Shown in pieces: positions 15,592 through 25,450 of a stretch of 33,134 nucleotides of DNA; within the stretch, counting starts at the first letter, position 1; each line of letters starts with the position of its first letter. Source of the DNA: an uncultured Lachnospiraceae bacterium. Its GTDB lineage: Bacteria; Bacillota; Clostridia; Lachnospirales; Lachnospiraceae. A program made the position numbers and the translations under genes. The DNA lies in the NCBI GenBank assembly GCA_902780385.1, contig CACZFF010000035.1, forward strand, positions 1-33,134, read 5' to 3'. The notes below the pieces were generated by a model. That model saw only the letters and a list, made by a program, of their open reading frames with translations. It was not told the origin of the DNA and ran no database searches.

Positions 15592-18500
15592 ATGCCGGGA
15601 AACAGGAAAATAGGCGCCACAATAGCACTGGATGGCGAAAAACAGTTTAAACAGGCTGTTACAAGTGTCAATAAAGAGCTGGGCACGATGAAGTCCGAGA
15701 TGGCGTCTCTCAAAGAGAAGACTGCCGGGCATGCCAATTCTCTCGATACGCTGCGCTCTAAAAACGAGATCCTGACAAAAACGCTTGAGAAGTCCAGGGA
15801 AAAGCAGGTTGCTATCAGGGAAGGCCTGCAAAATGCCCAGGAAAGGTATGAAAAGGCAGCGGCAGGTGTTGAGGATTACCGGAAAAAGATCGAGGACGAA
15901 GAGCGTGCCCTGGAAGAACTGAAACGGTCCGGCGAGGCGAGCACAGCAGAGATTGAAGCCCGTGAAAAAGCCCTGCAGGAGATGAAGGAGGTCGATGAAC
16001 AGAACTCCCTGGTCCTTGCAAAGGCAAAAGACAGCGTAGAAGACTGGACGCAGAAGCTGAACAAGTCGGAAGTGGAGATCAGCAAGGCGTCAAAGGCGGT
16101 CGACGAAAACAGCAGGCTCATGGGAGAGGCTGAGAACTCTGCAGACGGCTGCGCCACATCCATCGACGGTTTCGGGAAAAAGACCAACCAGGCGACCAGA
16201 GAGCTCAAAGAGATCGACACGACGATCGGGAAGGTCGCCGGGACAGAAAGACTGATCAAATTTTTCGATGCGGCATCGGAAGCGGCCCAGAAGCTAACAA
16301 AGGCGACTTACGACGCCGCGAAAGAGCTCGATGAAGGGTATGACACGATCATCACCAAGACCGGAGCATCCGGGCAGGCCCTGAAGGATATGCAGGGTGT
16401 CGCGGATAATGTGTTCAGTTCCATGCCGGTCGAGATGGCAGAGGTCGGCGCGGCTGTAGGTGAAGTCAATACGAGATTCCACAGCACTGGTGATGCGCTG
16501 GAAGCCATGTCCAAAGACTTCCTGGAATTTGCCCAGATCAACGGCACGGATGTTTCAAATTCTGTCGACAAGACAGACAGGATCATGAAGGCCTTCGGTG
16601 TCGATGCCTCCGACACTAAAAACGTCCTCGGCCTGTTCACTAAGGTCGGACAGGACACCGGCATGACCATGGAGACCCTCATGGGGACGCTGGACAGCAA
16701 CGGTTCCAGCTTTCGTGAACTTGGCTTCGGACTTGAAGCGTCTGCGCAGATGCTCGCGGAGTTCGAGGCAAACGGCGTTGATACTTCAGGGGTTCTTGCC
16801 TCCCTGAAAAAAGAAGTCGTCAATGCCGCCAAGGAAGGCAAGAGCGCCAATACCATGCTTGATGAGACCGCGTCCGCGATCATCAATGCAAAGGACAGGA
16901 CGGAGGCCCTGCAGATCGCAACGAAGACCTTCGGCTCCAAAGGCGCTGTTGCCATGGTGGACGGCCTCCGGTCGGGCCGCGTCAGCCTCCAGCAGACAGG
17001 GGATTCCCTGAAAAAATACGGAAATATCGTAGAAAAGACCTTTGAAGAAACGCTGGATCCATGGGATGATGCCAAGGTCGCCATGAACAACCTGAAAACT
17101 GCCGGAAGTACCCTTGCCGGTGAAGCCCTTAAGGTGCTTAAACCGGCGATCAATGCGGTCACAGATGGCATTAAAGATGCTACAAGGTGGTTCAAGGACT
17201 TGGACGAACCTCAGCAGAAGATCATCGCCGGAGTAGGAGGTCTGGCAGCGGCAGCGGCCATTGTCGTCCCCAAGACGATCGCACTGGCAAAAGGCATCGA
17301 AATGATCCGCGCAGCTCATGTACTTTCAACGGCTGCCACAACTGCAAGTACAGCGGCGACTGTTACTAATACGGCGGCCACAGAAGGCGCTACGCTCGCC
17401 CAGGCGGCTTTCAACGCAGTCCTGTCAGCAAATCCTATAGCGCTTGCTGTAATTGCCGTAGCGGGGCTCACAGCGGCTATTGCCTACCTTGTGTCTCAGT
17501 CGCAGGACGGACAGAACGAAATGAAGGACCTGACAGATGAGATGTATTCCGCCAAAGAGGCATCAGAACAGGCGCGCGACTCCATGCAGGACGCGGGTGA
17601 CAAACTGACAGAGACCTACAATACTGCAAAGACATCTATCGACGATACCCTGGCATCGTCCGAGCTGGCAGATCAGTTGGCTGCTGAACTGGTCGAACTC
17701 AGCGACAAAACCAACAAGACAACTGAAGACCAGACGCGCATGAAGGCAATCGTCTCCATGCTTAACGATATTTATCCGGAACTGGCGCTTTCAATCGACG
17801 AAACGACCGGGAAACTCAACAAAGAAAACGATGAGATTCTGGACAGTATTGAAAACCTGAAAAAAATGGCTGTTGCAAAGGCTTATCAGAAAGCTTATGA
17901 AGAAGCATATGAGGCTGTTGTCGATGCGCAGAAAGAACAGATTCTTGCAGAGAAGGAACTGAAAAAGGTACAGGACTCACTGAATGGATCAGATAAGGAG
18001 AGACAAAAAATCATTGACCTGCTTAATCAGAAGCAGGTCAGGCTCAATGAAGCACACAAGAAGTATATGGCAGTGCTCAATGATTCCTCAGCATCCGTTC
18101 AGGATGTCATAGATGCGCAGAATGAGTATGATGCAGCACTTGCTGACAGCCAGAACGACCAGATTGAATATAACGGAAAGATCCAGAGCGCAAACAGACT
18201 CCTCGAGGAAATGACTCAAGCACAGGGAGCCACTACTGATGAAATCAATAAGGCGACTGAGGCAATAGAGGAGAATAAGGGTAAAATTAGCGAAGCCAAT
18301 GAGGACTTAGAGTATTGGAAAGAGAAATGCGAGGAGGCAGGAGTCAGCGTCTCTGACTTTACTGAAATAACGGATGACGCAACAGCATCTCTGGAAGGGA
18401 CAGCGGAAGCAACCGGAGCCCTTGGAGATCAGACAGAGGAAACGGCAGAGGAGCTGGCCGAGAGTGCGGAAGAGATCGCGGCCACATACGAAGAACTCTA

Positions 18501-19596
18501 CGAAAAAGCTCTCGACTCCATCAATGGCCAGATCGGGCTGTTTGAGGAGATGGCGCTTGATTCGGAAGTGTCTCTCCAGTCCATGAATGATGCCCTGATC
18601 AGCCAGGCGCAGGTGATGTCCGACTACTCTGCAAACCTGGCCACGGCGATGGAATACGTGGCTTCTTCCGGAGACGAAAACGCTGCGGCATTTGTGCAGT
18701 CGATCGCAGACATGGGCGCTGACGGTGCAGTCTACATGGACCGATTTGTGAAAGCTCTCGAAGCAAATGACGGTTCCGCGGAAGAAATCCTTGCCAACTT
18801 TGCAAACGCAACGGCAGCAAAAGAGCAATGGGCTGCACATGTGGCGGAGATGGAACAGCAGACTGAGACCTCTATGCAGACGATGGTCGACACAGTATCC
18901 GACTCATCTTCGGACATGGGCGAAGCTTATGAAGAAGTAGCCCAGGCCGGAGTTACCTCAATGCAGGATGCCGAGCCGGACCATGCGGATGCCGGAACTC
19001 AGAATGTCCAGGCATATGCGGATGCGATGTCATCTGAATCAGGGACGGTTGAATCTGCAGCGGGAGATCTCATGGACGCCGCAGAAGATGAACTCGGAGA
19101 TTCTTCAGAGGCATATACATGGGGCGCTGACCTCGGCCAGAACTTTGCGAACGGGATCTGGTCAAAGGTCTCAGAAGTTGAAGCTGCAACTCGGGCACTT
19201 GCAGAGGCGGCAGCGGGATATATCCACCACTCAACACCGGACAAGGGCCCTCTTGCCGGTGACGATAAATGGGGCGGTGAGCTTGCCGAAACATTTGCAA
19301 AAACGATGGTCGCAAAATCAGACCAGGTGGGACGCGCAGCCATGGGCGTTGCCAAAGCTGCCGCGGACGGCCTTCGCAGGGACGTCAGCTCAAGAGACCT
19401 GTCCTTTGAAGCGACCGTTAAGACATCAGTGTCCGGGAAGGCCGGGAAGGATACGCAGGACCGGATCATTGTAGAAAACCGTTTTTACCTTGGTGAACGG
19501 GATATCACCGACCTGATCACCAAAAAAGTTGTAAAACGGGTCACAGAGATGCAGCGGGCTGCTTCACTGGCAAAGGGAGGAGCGGCATATGTATGA
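15592..19596 (+). CDS. Tape measure protein, TP901 type
   Basis: A 1334-residue protein that sets tail length and later helps DNA entry. Residues about 30-200 are coiled coil. The TP901-like core lies near 225-460 (FFDAASEAAQKLTKAT, TKTGASGQALKDMQGVA, TFGSKGAVAMVDGL). Hydrophobic membrane-like stretches lie at about 544-560 and 607-636 (ANPIALAVIAVAGLTAAIAYL). Residues about 757-923 are a second coiled coil with AT-richer codons than the flanks. The C-terminus has YIHHSTPDKGPLAGDDKWGG. GAGGGAAGGA precedes the ATG. The stop overlaps the Dit start by eight bases. Confidence 0.93.
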   Translation: MPGNRKIGATIALDGEKQFKQAVTSVNKELGTMKSEMASLKEKTAGHANSLDTLRSKNEILTKTLEKSREKQVAIREGLQNAQERYEKAAAGVEDYRKKIEDEERALEELKRSGEASTAEIEAREKALQEMKEVDEQNSLVLAKAKDSVEDWTQKLNKSEVEISKASKAVDENSRLMGEAENSADGCATSIDGFGKKTNQATRELKEIDTTIGKVAGTERLIKFFDAASEAAQKLTKATYDAAKELDEGYDTIITKTGASGQALKDMQGVADNVFSSMPVEMAEVGAAVGEVNTRFHSTGDALEAMSKDFLEFAQINGTDVSNSVDKTDRIMKAFGVDASDTKNVLGLFTKVGQDTGMTMETLMGTLDSNGSSFRELGFGLEASAQMLAEFEANGVDTSGVLASLKKEVVNAAKEGKSANTMLDETASAIINAKDRTEALQIATKTFGSKGAVAMVDGLRSGRVSLQQTGDSLKKYGNIVEKTFEETLDPWDDAKVAMNNLKTAGSTLAGEALKVLKPAINAVTDGIKDATRWFKDLDEPQQKIIAGVGGLAAAAAIVVPKTIALAKGIEMIRAAHVLSTAATTASTAATVTNTAATEGATLAQAAFNAVLSANPIALAVIAVAGLTAAIAYLVSQSQDGQNEMKDLTDEMYSAKEASEQARDSMQDAGDKLTETYNTAKTSIDDTLASSELADQLAAELVELSDKTNKTTEDQTRMKAIVSMLNDIYPELALSIDETTGKLNKENDEILDSIENLKKMAVAKAYQKAYEEAYEAVVDAQKEQILAEKELKKVQDSLNGSDKERQKIIDLLNQKQVRLNEAHKKYMAVLNDSSASVQDVIDAQNEYDAALADSQNDQIEYNGKIQSANRLLEEMTQAQGATTDEINKATEAIEENKGKISEANEDLEYWKEKCEEAGVSVSDFTEITDDATASLEGTAEATGALGDQTEETAEELAESAEEIAATYEELYEKALDSINGQIGLFEEMALDSEVSLQSMNDALISQAQVMSDYSANLATAMEYVASSGDENAAAFVQSIADMGADGAVYMDRFVKALEANDGSAEEILANFANATAAKEQWAAHVAEMEQQTETSMQTMVDTVSDSSSDMGEAYEEVAQAGVTSMQDAEPDHADAGTQNVQAYADAMSSESGTVESAAGDLMDAAEDELGDSSEAYTWGADLGQNFANGIWSKVSEVEAATRALAEAAAGYIHHSTPDKGPLAGDDKWGGELAETFAKTMVAKSDQVGRAAMGVAKAAADGLRRDVSSRDLSFEATVKTSVSGKAGKDTQDRIIVENRFYLGERDITDLITKKVVKRVTEMQRAASLAKGGAAYV

Positions 19597-20296
19597 CATC
19601 GAATTTAACGGCGCTACATGCCGAGATCACAACGCCTATGTGAGGCAGAGGCCGAACATAACACTGCCCCAGGAGGAAGTGGAGCAGTTCCGCGTTGCCG
19701 GCAGGGATGGAGTCCTGACAGGGAATCGGTACCTGCCGCCCATGGAGTTATACATTCCGATGAACTTCAGGAGCAGCTCCGGTGATGGAGAGACATGGGC
19801 GGAACGGTTCAGAGATATCCGCCGCTGGCTCACCGGCCCAGGGGAGCTCATACAGTCGGATGACGATGAATACTACCTTAAAGTGCTTAATGCACAGATA
19901 GAGGAATCCGAACGGATCATCAAGAGATATGGCTGGTTTACGGCGCATTTCACTTGTGATCCGTATTTTTACAGGATCGATGGGAAAGAAGAGTACAGCA
20001 TCACGGACCCGAGGATCCTCGATAACGATTATGACACCAGTCATCCGGTTTATGTCTTTACAGGCTCCTCCGGGACAAGGACCATCACCGTAAACGGGAA
20101 TTCGGTCTCTGTGGTCGTCAACGGAGAGACCATGCTGGATACCGACCGGATGATCACATACACGACATCAGACATGGTGCTGAGGAACACCAGGCTGACA
20201 GGAGATTACGAAGATCTTTATCTCAGGCCAGGGACAAATACGATCACTGCGACTGGGACCGGCCTGCAGATCATCCCGAATTGGAGAACAAGATAA
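19589..20296 (+). CDS. Distal tail protein (Dit)
   Basis: A 235-residue protein beginning YDIEFNGATCRDHNAYVRQRPNI, with RVAGRDGVLTGNRYLPPMELYIPMNF and a YGWFTAHFTCDPYFY strand, then a beta-rich C-terminal part. This fits Dit proteins, which form the hexameric hub at the tail tip between tube and tail endopeptidase. GGGAGGAG within the end of the tape measure gene gives a good ribosome binding site. Residues 150-235 would be the galectin-like C-terminal domain by analogy. Confidence 0.87.
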   Translation: MYDIEFNGATCRDHNAYVRQRPNITLPQEEVEQFRVAGRDGVLTGNRYLPPMELYIPMNFRSSSGDGETWAERFRDIRRWLTGPGELIQSDDDEYYLKVLNAQIEESERIIKRYGWFTAHFTCDPYFYRIDGKEEYSITDPRILDNDYDTSHPVYVFTGSSGTRTITVNGNSVSVVVNGETMLDTDRMITYTTSDMVLRNTRLTGDYEDLYLRPGTNTITATGTGLQIIPNWRTR

Positions 20297-20310
20297 TTGC
20301 GCCGGCGCAA
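20297..20310 (+). repeat. 14-bp palindrome, copy 2 (Dit/endopeptidase gap)
   Basis: TTGCGCCGGCGCAA starts directly after the Dit stop codon and ends one base before the AGGAGG of the tail endopeptidase gene. As RNA it would fold into a five-pair stem with a CCGG loop next to the ribosome binding site. It is identical to 4054-4067. Confidence 0.85.
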
Positions 20311-20324
20311 ACAGGAGGACAGAT

Positions 20325-22760
20325 ATGATTCAAGTCTACAGTCCAGGCAATGAGGACTTTACAAAAAACGGGGACTGCACTCTTTTGCCGGAGACAGCAA
20401 GTGTCCATGCTGTGCTCAGCGGCGCATGGTCCGCTGAACTGGTCCATCCAATCGACGCTGAAGGCAGATGGAGGTACCTGGTCGAGGAGGCAGTCGTAAA
20501 AATGCCGTCTTTCAACGGAGACCAGTTATTCCGGATCCGGAAGCCGGAGAAGTCGGATATGGGAGTCGTGTGCACCATGGAGCCGATCTTCTACGACGCA
20601 AGGAATGTTTTTCTGGATGATGTGCGCCCGACCGCCATGACCGGGCAGGAGGCCCTGAACTACCTTTGCACAGGCACACCCTTTTCCGGAGTATCCAACA
20701 TCATTTTCCGCGGTACGGCATATTATGAATATAAAAATCTGCTCGAAGCCCTGCTTGGCGATGAAGATAACGCATTTGCGAACAGGTGGGGCGGGGAGCC
20801 GATTTTTGACAATTATACGGTGACCATCAACACCCGGGCCGGCAGCGACCACAACGTTGAGATCCGGTACGGGAAGAACATCCCTGAAAACGGGATGGAC
20901 ATTGAGACAGACATGACGTCTGTTGTAACGAGGATCTATCCCAAGTCCTACAACGGGCACAAGATGTCAGGAAGAGGGTACATTGATTCCCCGCTGATCA
21001 ACCGCTATGCCATGGTCTACCCGCGGACCATAACATACAGCGACGTGATGCTGAGGGAGGATGCCTCAGAGGAAGACCTGGAAAATCCGGAGATCACAAT
21101 ATGCGACAACCAGGCAGAGCTCAACAATGCCCTCAGGATCAAGTGCGAAGAGGACTATGACAATAACCTCGATAAACCGCTGATCACTATTACCTGCGAC
21201 ATGCTCCTGCTGCAGAACACAGAACAGTATGCAGACATCGCAGACCTCGAGACTGTTTCTCTCGGAGATACGGTACGCTGCTATAACAACCACCTGGATT
21301 TCACAACAAGCGCCCGAGTCGTGGAGCTCACTTATGATTCCATCAAAAAGCGGGTGGACAATGTCACCCTGGGATCCTACAGACAGAGCTTCCTCGACAT
21401 CCTGAACAAACGGATCAGCGGCATTGACGACCTTGCTGAAAGGGCCGGCAGAGCCCTGAATGCTGACGGCTCCATCATGGCCGAGCGGATCCGCGGCTTC
21501 CTGAACGGCGCCGTCACATCCCTGCATGCTATGTACAACGTCGCCGAGCACCAGGACTACATTGCGATCCTCTTTGAAAACCTTGATACCACAAGCGACC
21601 TGTTTGGAGCCCTCGCCATTGGCACGCAGGGCTGGATGATCTCAAAGAGGCGCAATGCAGCCGGCACAGACTGGATATGGACCACGGCGGCAACGGCAGC
21701 GGGTATTGTCGCTAATACCATCGTGACCGGGGCTATCTCTGACGCTGCGGCCAACAACTACTGGGATCTCGACACAGGAGAATTCAGGCTTGCCTCGACG
21801 GCGACAGTTGGCGGAAAGACTGTGCCAACCATTGCCAGCGAGGCCGGAGCGGCAGCGGTCAATGGCCAGACGCAGGAATCTATCTTCAACAAGCTGACCA
21901 ACAATGGTGTGACCCAGGGTATATACCTGCAGAACGGTAAACTCTACCTCAATGCGTCGTATATCCTGACCGGCATCTTCCGGGCAAAAAACGGAGACAC
22001 CGAAACATTTTACGTCAATGCCGCGACAGGCACGGTGAAGATCATTGCGAACACCTTCAAGATGTCCAACGGCGACACCATCCAGTCCATTGCGGAAGGA
22101 AAAGCTTCGGCAGCGGTCAACGCCCAGACCCAGCAGTCCATTTTTAACAAACTGACAAACAACGGCCAGACACAGGGCATATACCTGCAGGATGGCAAGC
22201 TCTATATCAACGCTTCTTACATCGCAACCGGGATCCTGAAGGACGTTGGAGAAAACACAATGCTCAACCTGTCGACAGGCGCCCTGACGATGAAAAAAGG
22301 CTCCATCAACATCGGAGACCATACCTTCAACGTTTCCACATCAGGCGACCTGACGGCCAAGAGCGCAACGATAAAAGGCACGATCGAGTCAAATGTAGAG
22401 GTAGACAAAGAGCTTCCGGACGGCAGGACAAAGACTTACAACAAGATCGTCAAAATCGAAAATGGGAGACTGAACATAAAGAGAACGGACACTTCCTCCA
22501 CGCTGTCTCTGTATAACGACGACTGGATCCAGGAAGAATGGCTTTCAGAGACCACACAGCCGGACAGCTATTACTTCAAACCATACTCCATCATATCGGC
22601 AAGCCGGCTTTTCCTTGACGTCTCAAAGCTCATGCTTGAAGAGGCTGATGGATTAAACATGAAGGACGCCAAGATCGGCAAGACCACAAACGTGACAGTC
22701 GGCGGAAAAGTACTGAAATTCAAAAATGGGATCCTGTATGAAGTAGACAATGCTATCTAA
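20325..22760 (+). CDS. Tail endopeptidase / Tal-like tail protein
   Basis: An 811-residue protein. The N-terminal 370 residues match the prophage tail endopeptidase family, the trimeric tip beneath Dit (AVLSGAWSAELVHPID, GDQLFRIRKPEKSD, YPKSYNGHKMSG, RVVELTYDSIKKRVDNVTLG). Residues about 375-505 are a helical-to-beta linker (GSIMAERIRGFLNGAVTSL). Two near-identical repeats of about 42 residues follow at about 510-551 and 596-637. The rest is beta-rich and ends with VTVGGKVLKFKNGILYEV. It would act as a tail fibre base and may degrade or bind the wall. AGGAGG upstream supports ATG 20325. Confidence 0.85.
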   Translation: MIQVYSPGNEDFTKNGDCTLLPETASVHAVLSGAWSAELVHPIDAEGRWRYLVEEAVVKMPSFNGDQLFRIRKPEKSDMGVVCTMEPIFYDARNVFLDDVRPTAMTGQEALNYLCTGTPFSGVSNIIFRGTAYYEYKNLLEALLGDEDNAFANRWGGEPIFDNYTVTINTRAGSDHNVEIRYGKNIPENGMDIETDMTSVVTRIYPKSYNGHKMSGRGYIDSPLINRYAMVYPRTITYSDVMLREDASEEDLENPEITICDNQAELNNALRIKCEEDYDNNLDKPLITITCDMLLLQNTEQYADIADLETVSLGDTVRCYNNHLDFTTSARVVELTYDSIKKRVDNVTLGSYRQSFLDILNKRISGIDDLAERAGRALNADGSIMAERIRGFLNGAVTSLHAMYNVAEHQDYIAILFENLDTTSDLFGALAIGTQGWMISKRRNAAGTDWIWTTAATAAGIVANTIVTGAISDAAANNYWDLDTGEFRLASTATVGGKTVPTIASEAGAAAVNGQTQESIFNKLTNNGVTQGIYLQNGKLYLNASYILTGIFRAKNGDTETFYVNAATGTVKIIANTFKMSNGDTIQSIAEGKASAAVNAQTQQSIFNKLTNNGQTQGIYLQDGKLYINASYIATGILKDVGENTMLNLSTGALTMKKGSINIGDHTFNVSTSGDLTAKSATIKGTIESNVEVDKELPDGRTKTYNKIVKIENGRLNIKRTDTSSTLSLYNDDWIQEEWLSETTQPDSYYFKPYSIISASRLFLDVSKLMLEEADGLNMKDAKIGKTTNVTVGGKVLKFKNGILYEVDNAI
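21852..22236 (+). repeat. Two direct repeats within the tail endopeptidase gene
   Basis: Units at about 21852-21978 and 22110-22236 are offset by 258 bases (86 codons). Each encodes A-V-N-x-Q-T-Q-x-S-I-F-N-K-L-T-N-N-G, T-Q-G-I-Y-L-Q, G-K-L-Y and N-A-S-Y-I. They show protein-level duplication in a fibre-like region, with many synonymous changes between units. Confidence 0.8.
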
Positions 22761-22776
22761 GAAAGCGGCTTTCTTT
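22759..22776 (+). terminator. Possible weak terminator or hairpin after the tail endopeptidase gene
   Basis: AAGAAAG and CTTTCTT pair around CGG directly at the stop codon, followed by T then AAAA. GC content is low, so it is a weak candidate. Confidence 0.35.
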
Positions 22777-22808
22777 AAAACCAATCAGTACAATATGAGG
22801 TAATCCAA

Positions 22809-25280
22809 ATGTTAACAATAACAAAAAAGCTGGATATATCGCCACGCAGCGTTCCTCACAGCACACCACAGGTGATAAATCTGTCGCAGTACGACTCGGA
22901 CTTTGAAATCCAGTTCAAACTGTATGCCTCAACAGGGACATTTACCATTGAGGAAGGGACTACTGCAGCGATCAAAGGCACAAAGCCCAGTGGCACGGGC
23001 TACAGCGCTGATGCATCGATCGACATCGAAACAAAAACCGTTACCGTATCCGGCGATGTCCAGATGACCGCCGTTGCAGGCCGCTGTATCTACGAGATCG
23101 CCCTCTACAAAGACAACAAAGAAATCAACTCCGCCAACTTCATCCTCCTGGTCGAGCGCGCCGCCCTCGACGCTGACACCATTACAGATGAAAGCGTCCT
23201 ACGGAACCTTGAGGCAATCGTGGAAGGCGCCGAGACAGCTACACAGGCGGCAGATGATGCCGTAGATGCCAAAACAGCGGCGGAAGCGGCACAGGTGGCA
23301 GCAGAAGCGGCAGCAGAACAGGCAGAGGGAGCAATTGAGGTTGATGATACCCTGTCCGTTAGAGGCAGGGCGGCAGATGCTAAGGCTGTGGGGGACAAGA
23401 TTGCGAAAGTAAACAGCGATCTGACAGATGCTATTTTGCATGTGCCGGAAACCCAAGTAGAAGCCATCACACAGGATAGTTCGGAATTGACATTTTACGG
23501 AAGAGGCGCGGTAAGTGCGGCAAATGGCAGATTCGCATCAGACACGACACATGACACGTTTTTGTGGACGCCTGATGAAGATACAGATGTATACATCGTC
23601 AGGAATTCAGCGAATTTTTTAAGGATTATAGAATACAATAAGACCATCACAACTCTTCCTACGTCATCGGAAAACAGCGATTATGTCAGGGGAGCGGCAC
23701 ACGAATCATCAAATGATCTTCCGTCAGCAGGTGATTCATGGAGGGTGCCTGCCGGTCATACATTGGCAATTTCACGAGCAAATAATAACAACTATGTTAC
23801 AAAATTCACGTTATATTACACCAAAATCCTAAACACAGTTGAGTTGTCTGATAATGTTAAGATTCCGGAGCCTATTTTTAAAAAAGCAGATACAATCAAA
23901 AGACTGAGCAACACCTTTTTAAAAGCGTACAATTATAAAATTGAAGCTGTATCAATCGAGGGAGCATCTATAGTTGTTGATGATGAGCCGTTTTCGATTG
24001 AATATGATGAGTCTGCGTTGGTTTCGGTATGCGGAGCAAACAGGTTTGATATTACTAACAAATCGTTTACAAAAAACTCATCCGATTCAGACGCAACTGT
24101 GACAAAAACAGAAACAGGAGTTGTAATTACGTCCAATGATATTGATGGAGCAAACAAATTCGTATATTTCAACTACACAGCAACATTGACGGGGAAGTTG
24201 TGGGTCAGCGTAGAAGCATCATGTTCCGCATACAGAAAAAATGATTGCCGTATGGTCATCATGGTGAATGGGGAAGAAACACCGCCGGCATGTGTCGGCG
24301 AGGGATTGCTTAAAAGATACGTCAATGTTGTAGCAGGAGACACCGTGCAGGTAAGACTGTGGTATCACTTGTACACAACAATGGTTGCGAATACTGTTGA
24401 ATATAAAAACATTATGCTGGCGTATGCGGATATTGATTATATGCCATTTATACCTGACAGCCCGGCAAATGCTGTTGAAAAAGGGTCTGTTTTGGTTTTT
24501 TCCGAATCAACGACCGTTGCTCTTTCAAGAGTCGTTCCTGCGAAAAAGTACAAGTGTGTGTGTTTTGGAGACAGCATTACCGGAATGTTCGATTACGGGG
24601 CTGATTACTGCTCAATGATTGAAAAAAATTCTCCGATTGAATGTGTAAATGTTGGCTTTTCCGGCTCGACATACACCGACCATCCAAGCACGCACTACGT
24701 CCCCTTTAGCGTCAACAGGTTAATTGATTCAGTGGTTGCTGAAGATTTTACCTATCAGGATGCACATGTGGACAGCATCACAAGTGATTTTTATTCCCTG
24801 CATCTTGCAAACCTTAAAAGCGTTGATTTCACAGATGTGGACTTCGTTACTTTCCTCGCAGGTACAAACGACTGGGCTTTTAATGCCTCGTTGCTTTCCA
24901 CGGATGACCCGTCCACAGAAAACAAACAGAGAACAAATATACAGGATTCCGTCAAATACTGCGTCACAGAGATGCTGACAAAATATCCGCATCTGACGGT
25001 CATTGTTTTAACTCCATACTACAGAGCAAACAATTTTAACAGTGACAGTGATGCTACACCTAACAACAATGGTGTTTATCTGTATCAGGTATCAGACACC
25101 ATCTTGGAATGTGCCAAGAAGACAAGAGTTGCATGTGAAAATCTTTATTACAATCTTGGTGCAAACTGGATCACAAGATATATTTATACAATTGATGGTA
25201 CACATCCAACAACAAAAACCAAAAAATACATTGCTTCCAGAATCATTGATCTTGCCAGTAAATCAGGAGTAATGGAATAA
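22809..25280 (+). CDS. BppU-type baseplate protein with C-terminal SGNH hydrolase
   Basis: An 823-residue modular protein. Residues 1-135 match the BppU N-terminal baseplate-anchoring domain (QYDSDFEIQFKLY, GRCIYEIALYKDNKEINSANFILLVERA). An alanine-rich helix (about 140-185) and short linker follow. Residues about 215-340 are a beta-rich carbohydrate-binding-like domain. Residues about 580-820 form an SGNH/GDSL hydrolase with all blocks: GDSIT (S589 nucleophile), GFSGST, GTNDW (N687) and DGTHP (D796, H799). It probably deacylates host surface polysaccharide during adsorption. From about position 23460 the DNA is clearly more AT-rich than the first part and the neighbouring genes, suggesting exchange of the receptor-binding module. 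Confidence 0.85.
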   Translation: MLTITKKLDISPRSVPHSTPQVINLSQYDSDFEIQFKLYASTGTFTIEEGTTAAIKGTKPSGTGYSADASIDIETKTVTVSGDVQMTAVAGRCIYEIALYKDNKEINSANFILLVERAALDADTITDESVLRNLEAIVEGAETATQAADDAVDAKTAAEAAQVAAEAAAEQAEGAIEVDDTLSVRGRAADAKAVGDKIAKVNSDLTDAILHVPETQVEAITQDSSELTFYGRGAVSAANGRFASDTTHDTFLWTPDEDTDVYIVRNSANFLRIIEYNKTITTLPTSSENSDYVRGAAHESSNDLPSAGDSWRVPAGHTLAISRANNNNYVTKFTLYYTKILNTVELSDNVKIPEPIFKKADTIKRLSNTFLKAYNYKIEAVSIEGASIVVDDEPFSIEYDESALVSVCGANRFDITNKSFTKNSSDSDATVTKTETGVVITSNDIDGANKFVYFNYTATLTGKLWVSVEASCSAYRKNDCRMVIMVNGEETPPACVGEGLLKRYVNVVAGDTVQVRLWYHLYTTMVANTVEYKNIMLAYADIDYMPFIPDSPANAVEKGSVLVFSESTTVALSRVVPAKKYKCVCFGDSITGMFDYGADYCSMIEKNSPIECVNVGFSGSTYTDHPSTHYVPFSVNRLIDSVVAEDFTYQDAHVDSITSDFYSLHLANLKSVDFTDVDFVTFLAGTNDWAFNASLLSTDDPSTENKQRTNIQDSVKYCVTEMLTKYPHLTVIVLTPYYRANNFNSDSDATPNNNGVYLYQVSDTILECAKKTRVACENLYYNLGANWITRYIYTIDGTHPTTKTKKYIASRIIDLASKSGVME

Positions 25281-25307
25281 AATCTGCACACTATTGAGGG
25301 TCTGACT

Positions 25308-25430
25308 ATGGCACAATACTACTGCTTCGAGTCTAAGTATGTAAAGCAGACTCTTGCAAAATTCAAACCCCATGACATCGCAGTCATCGACACAGACGGG
25401 ATAAACACGGCGGCGATCATCGAAAATTAA
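25308..25430 (+). CDS. Small tail-region protein (XkdX-like position)
   Basis: A 40-residue reading frame, beginning MAQYYCFESKYVKQTLAKFK and ending with a short strand-like IAVIDTDGI segment. GAGGG at 25296-25300 is at suitable distance from the ATG. Such very small proteins often lie between the tail fibre and holin genes in Firmicutes phages (XkdX family or similar). The match to XkdX itself is by position and size only. It explains most of the 170-base gap between the two larger genes. Confidence 0.6.
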   Translation: MAQYYCFESKYVKQTLAKFKPHDIAVIDTDGINTAAIIEN

Positions 25431-25450
25431 CATACAGTAGGAGACAAACA

